From: JANXLS01 sp038227045
GTDB taxonomy: Bacteria; Planctomycetota; SZUA-567; H5-PLA8
Reading direction: 5' to 3'
DNA length: 8,493 nt
NCBI GenBank assembly: GCA_038227045.1
Contig: JBBRQD010000179.1
Location: 1-8,493 of the forward strand
Numbering within the stretch: position 1 is the first letter of the stretch; every line of letters begins with the position of its first letter. A program made the translations under genes and the position numbers. Under the pieces are notes generated by a model, which was not told the origin of the DNA, made no database searches, and saw only the letters and a list, made by a program, of their open reading frames with translations. Below are positions 6,225-8,493 of this stretch, in pieces.

Positions 6225-7574
6225 ATGCCGGATAGTCCGTCCGAAGGCTTGCGCATTCTGCTGGTCGACGATGAACCCAACATTCGGAAAACTGTGCTGA
6301 TTTGCCTTGAAGGAGACGGGCACCGCGTGGCGAGTGCAAGTAACTGCCGCGAGGCGGCGGCGACCGCCTCGCGGCAGTATTTTGACATGGCCTTCGTCGA
6401 CATTCGCCTGGGCAACGACAGCGGGTTGGACTTGATTCCTGAACTGCTGGCACAAAATCCAGGAATGAAGATCGTGGTCATTACCGCGTATGCATCGATC
6501 GATACTGCCGTCGAAGCCATCAAGCGCGGCGCGCAGGATTATCTCCCCAAGCCATTCACGCCTGTACAAGTGGGATTAATGACGCGAAAAGTCCAGGCCA
6601 CGCGGGCGCTGGAGCAGCAGTTGGCGTCGGCGCAGGAGGCGCTGGGCCGGGCCGGGCCGGATCTCGATCTTTCCACGCGGTCTCAGGTCATGCAGCGGGC
6701 TTTGTCACTGGCCCGCCAAGTCGCTGCCAGCCACGCGACCATCCTGATTTCGGGCGAGACTGGAACGGGCAAAGGCGTTCTGGCGCGATCGATTCACCGC
6801 TGGAGTCCGCGCGCGGAAAAACCGTTCGCCGTCGTGTCTTGCCCTTCGCTTGCGGTTGAGTTGCTCGAAAGCGAATTGTTCGGGCACGTACGCGGCGCGT
6901 TTACCGGAGCCGTGCGCGACAATCCAGGCCGCGTCGCCGCGTGCGAAGGAGGCACTCTCTTTCTTGACGAGATTGGCGACCTGCCCTTGCCCGTTCAGCC
7001 GAAGCTGCTGCGCTTCATCCAGGAACGCGAATACGAACGCGTCGGCGATCCGGCGACGCGTTCCGCAGACGTGCGCGTGATCGCCGCCACTAACCGCGAC
7101 CTGCTTACCGCGGTAAAAGCGGGAACATTTCGTGAAGATTTGTATTACAGGCTGAACGTCTTTCAAATCGAGTTGCCGCCCCTGCGCGATCGAACGGAAG
7201 ACATCGAGCCGCTTTCACGCCACCTGATGTCCTTCTTTGCGCGGCAGAATCACCGCCGCGTGTTATCGCTGTCGCCGGACGCAATCGCCGCGCTCAAGTC
7301 GCAGGCCTGGCCGGGCAATGTCCGCGAATTGCGCAATACGCTTGAACGCGCCGCCATCCTTTGTCCTGGAGAATTGGTAGGCGCTGAGTCCTTCCCGTTC
7401 ACCCAAAACACCACATCCGCAGTCAAAATCGGCGATCCGGTGTCCATCGAGATAATTGAAGAGCAACATATCAAGCACGTGCTGGGAACAACGCCCTCGC
7501 TTGAAGCGGCGGCCGCCGTGCTTGGAATCGACCAGGCGACGCTCTGGCGGCGCAGGAAAAAGTACGGGATTTAA
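6225..7574 (+). CDS. NtrC-family sigma-54-dependent response regulator
   Basis: A 449-residue cytoplasmic transcription activator of the three-domain NtrC/ZraR type. The ATG at 6225 is chosen because TTGGAG precedes it and residue 9 begins the receiver's first strand; an upstream TTG (6147) would add 26 unrelated residues. The receiver (about 9-120) has acidic residues D15/D16, phosphoacceptor D59, T87 and K109, all intact. The AAA+ domain (about 150-385) has Walker A GETGTGKG (177-184), the sigma-54-contacting GAFTGA (224-229), Walker B LFLDE (D248/E249) and the sensor segment VRVIAATNRDL. A Fis-type helix-turn-helix closes the protein (about 422-449, SLEAAAAVLGIDQATLWRRR). All catalytic elements are present, so it should be functional. 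Location after the pump suggests that it controls the pump genes through the sigma-54-type promoter at 1356-1371. The sensor gene follows 14 bases later. Confidence 0.92.
   Translation: MPDSPSEGLRILLVDDEPNIRKTVLICLEGDGHRVASASNCREAAATASRQYFDMAFVDIRLGNDSGLDLIPELLAQNPGMKIVVITAYASIDTAVEAIKRGAQDYLPKPFTPVQVGLMTRKVQATRALEQQLASAQEALGRAGPDLDLSTRSQVMQRALSLARQVAASHATILISGETGTGKGVLARSIHRWSPRAEKPFAVVSCPSLAVELLESELFGHVRGAFTGAVRDNPGRVAACEGGTLFLDEIGDLPLPVQPKLLRFIQEREYERVGDPATRSADVRVIAATNRDLLTAVKAGTFREDLYYRLNVFQIELPPLRDRTEDIEPLSRHLMSFFARQNHRRVLSLSPDAIAALKSQAWPGNVRELRNTLERAAILCPGELVGAESFPFTQNTTSAVKIGDPVSIEIIEEQHIKHVLGTTPSLEAAAAVLGIDQATLWRRRKKYGI
6343..6378 (+). repeat. Perfect 15-bp inverted repeat inside the response regulator gene
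   Basis: ACTGCCGCGAGGCGG (6343-6357) and CCGCCTCGCGGCAGT (6364-6378) are exact reverse complements around the 6-base loop CGGCGA. The GC-rich stem lies in codons for helix 2 of the receiver (CREAAATASRQY), where protein length looks normal, so it is not an extra insertion in an otherwise standard receiver. Confidence 0.8.
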
Positions 7575-7588
7575 TTTTAAGGTGCCGC

Positions 7589-8395
7589 ATGTTCGGTTTG
7601 CGTCAAAAATTACTTCTTGGATTCGGCGGCCTGCTGCTGATTCTGGGCATCATCGGTATCCAGAGCATCGCTCAAATGACGGCGCAGCGCCCGCTGATCG
7701 ATGTGATCTTGAATGAAGATTACCAGAGTGTGCTGGCGTGCCAGAAAATGAAGGAGTCGCTCCAGCAGATTGACAGCAGCATCGAAAGCCTGCTGCTGGG
7801 CGGCGGAGACGATACGCGCCGCACCTTGCTTGCGCACCAGCGCGAATTTGAGCAGGCGTTCGAGAGCCAGGCACGGAACATTAATGTGCCCGGCGAAGCT
7901 GAACAGACTGACGAGCTGCGCATGCGTTACCAGCAATTGGCCGCGGTGGTGCCAAAATTGTTGAAAAGCGAAGACACCGACGCGCAACGCCGCACGCATT
8001 ATTTTCAAGTCGTGCGGCCGATGATCGAGAAGTGCATCGCGACGTCGGACGAGATCCTGCGCAGCAACCAGGAGAACATGGAACTCGCCGCGCGCCGCGC
8101 GAACGAAAAGGCCGACGGCACGGTGCGCAGCATGTACCTCATGTTTGCGGCGGGCGCGATTGCGGCAGTCGTTTTCTTTCTGTTCATCCAGCGCTGGATA
8201 TTGCGCCCCATACGGGCCTTGACCGCATCCGTTCAGCAAGTCGAACGCGGCAATCTGGACACGGATGTGAGCCTTCATTCGCAGGATGAATTCGCATCCC
8301 TTGCCAAGGCATTCAATGCCATGGCAGCGCAGCTTCGGACCGTTCGAGAGGGCGAATGTCCAGCGACAATCATTCCTCCGGCCGACGACAATTAG
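7589..8395 (+). CDS. Membrane sensor with periplasmic domain and HAMP, lacking a kinase domain
   Basis: A 268-residue protein resembling the N-terminal half of a sensor histidine kinase. The start is supported by AAGGTG four bases before the ATG and by the classic kinase N-terminus MFGLRQKLLLGFGGLLLIL. TM1 covers about residues 7-26. A helical periplasmic sensor domain follows (about 27-180, rich in Gln, Glu and Arg). TM2 is about 184-203, and the HAMP domain about 203-257 (RPIRALTASVQQVERGNLDTDV, then DEFASLAKAFNAMAAQL). After LRTVRE it ends in a short unrelated tail (GECPATIIPPADDN) and stops. No His-phosphorylation (HisKA) or ATP-binding domain is present, and neither other forward frame of the remaining 98 bases looks like a continuation. 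It is therefore a truncated kinase, a frameshifted or deleted one, or a stand-alone HAMP sensor that signals through a separate kinase. It is likely the partner of the upstream regulator, with which it appears co-transcribed. Confidence 0.8.
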   Translation: MFGLRQKLLLGFGGLLLILGIIGIQSIAQMTAQRPLIDVILNEDYQSVLACQKMKESLQQIDSSIESLLLGGGDDTRRTLLAHQREFEQAFESQARNINVPGEAEQTDELRMRYQQLAAVVPKLLKSEDTDAQRRTHYFQVVRPMIEKCIATSDEILRSNQENMELAARRANEKADGTVRSMYLMFAAGAIAAVVFFLFIQRWILRPIRALTASVQQVERGNLDTDVSLHSQDEFASLAKAFNAMAAQLRTVREGECPATIIPPADDN

Positions 8396-8413
8396 ATTTC
8401 CCGGTTCGCCTGG

Positions 8414-8427
8414 GCAACGATCGTTGC
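8414..8427 (+). promoter_or_regulatory. 14-bp perfect palindrome downstream of the sensor gene
   Basis: GCAACGATCGTTGC is its own reverse complement. Short outer arms GCCTG (8408-8412) and CAGGC (8435-8439) flank it unevenly. It lies in the non-coding gap after the sensor gene. It shares the half-site ATCGTTGC with the region of the 1266-1280 repeat (1263-1270), though the half-sites are arranged in the opposite order. It may be an operator for a gene to the right, or an RNA hairpin; no T-run follows directly. Confidence 0.4.
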
Positions 8428-8486
8428 GCTGAAGCAGGCTTTCTTTACGATCCAACTTGACCAGCGAAACGGAAGCGAGCTCTGCT

Positions 8487-8492
8487 GAGGAG
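8487..8492 (+). promoter_or_regulatory. Shine-Dalgarno-like sequence at the window's right edge
   Basis: GAGGAG at 8487-8492 is a strong ribosome binding site match with no start codon left inside the window. A further plus-strand gene probably begins a few bases past 8493. Its identity matters because the sensor upstream lacks a kinase domain. Confidence 0.35.
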
Positions 8493-8493
8493 C

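Noticed and set aside
6645..6661. Tandem GGGCC units
   Set aside because: Three GC-rich units in the linker between receiver and AAA+ domain are explained by coding for a flexible Gly/Arg/Ala/Pro stretch.
7610..8455. 281-codon minus-strand open frame
   Set aside because: It is antisense to the sensor gene, whose TM-HAMP layout is clear; the antisense translation shows no recognisable motif.
8356..8460. 34-codon ORF overlapping the end of the sensor gene
   Set aside because: It has only a weak ribosome binding site and no similarity to a kinase continuation or any known small protein.
1..8493. tRNA, rRNA, CRISPR array, complete insertion sequence or riboswitch
   Set aside because: No cloverleaf, rRNA-like stretch, regularly spaced repeats, transposase ORF or known riboswitch core was seen on either strand.

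Overview
This window reads as a heavy-metal efflux and regulation locus from a mid-to-high GC Gram-negative bacterium. The evidence is an inner-membrane RND pump with its periplasmic adaptor, a sigma-54 type activator and Shine-Dalgarno led genes. The style of the proteins (LRQKLLLGFGG-type sensor, NtrC-type regulator beside a CzcA-like pump) would fit a Verrucomicrobia, Acidobacteria or similar soil/sediment genome, but taxonomy cannot be fixed from this stretch.

Layout. On the left, on the minus strand (about 40-714), is a fragment of a ParB-like/DNA-methyltransferase fusion protein of the kind found in prophages and mobile regions. Both ends look broken. Next comes a short plus-strand ORF of unknown function (from 792) with a good ribosome binding site. 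Only about its first 95-110 codons look like real coding sequence. From about 1120 to 1403 the DNA becomes more AT-rich and full of symmetry. It holds a 15-bp perfect inverted repeat (1266-1280) and a GG-N10-GC sigma-54-type promoter candidate (1356-1371) directly in front of the pump genes.

The core is czcB-like adaptor (1404-2903) then czcA-like HME-RND pump (2994-6128), followed by a full-length NtrC-family response regulator with receiver, GAFTGA-containing AAA+ domain and Fis-type HTH (6225-7574). Last is a membrane sensor (7589-8395) that ends just after its HAMP domain and has no kinase domain in this window.

How the parts may work together (inference): the sensor would detect a periplasmic signal, probably metal stress. 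A kinase, possibly encoded beyond the right edge, would phosphorylate the regulator. The regulator would bind the inverted repeat near -109 and drive sigma-54 RNA polymerase at the promoter before the adaptor gene, so the cluster would carry its own control circuit. This resembles ZraSR logic placed beside a CzcBA pump. No outer-membrane channel gene (czcC/tolC type) is present in the window.
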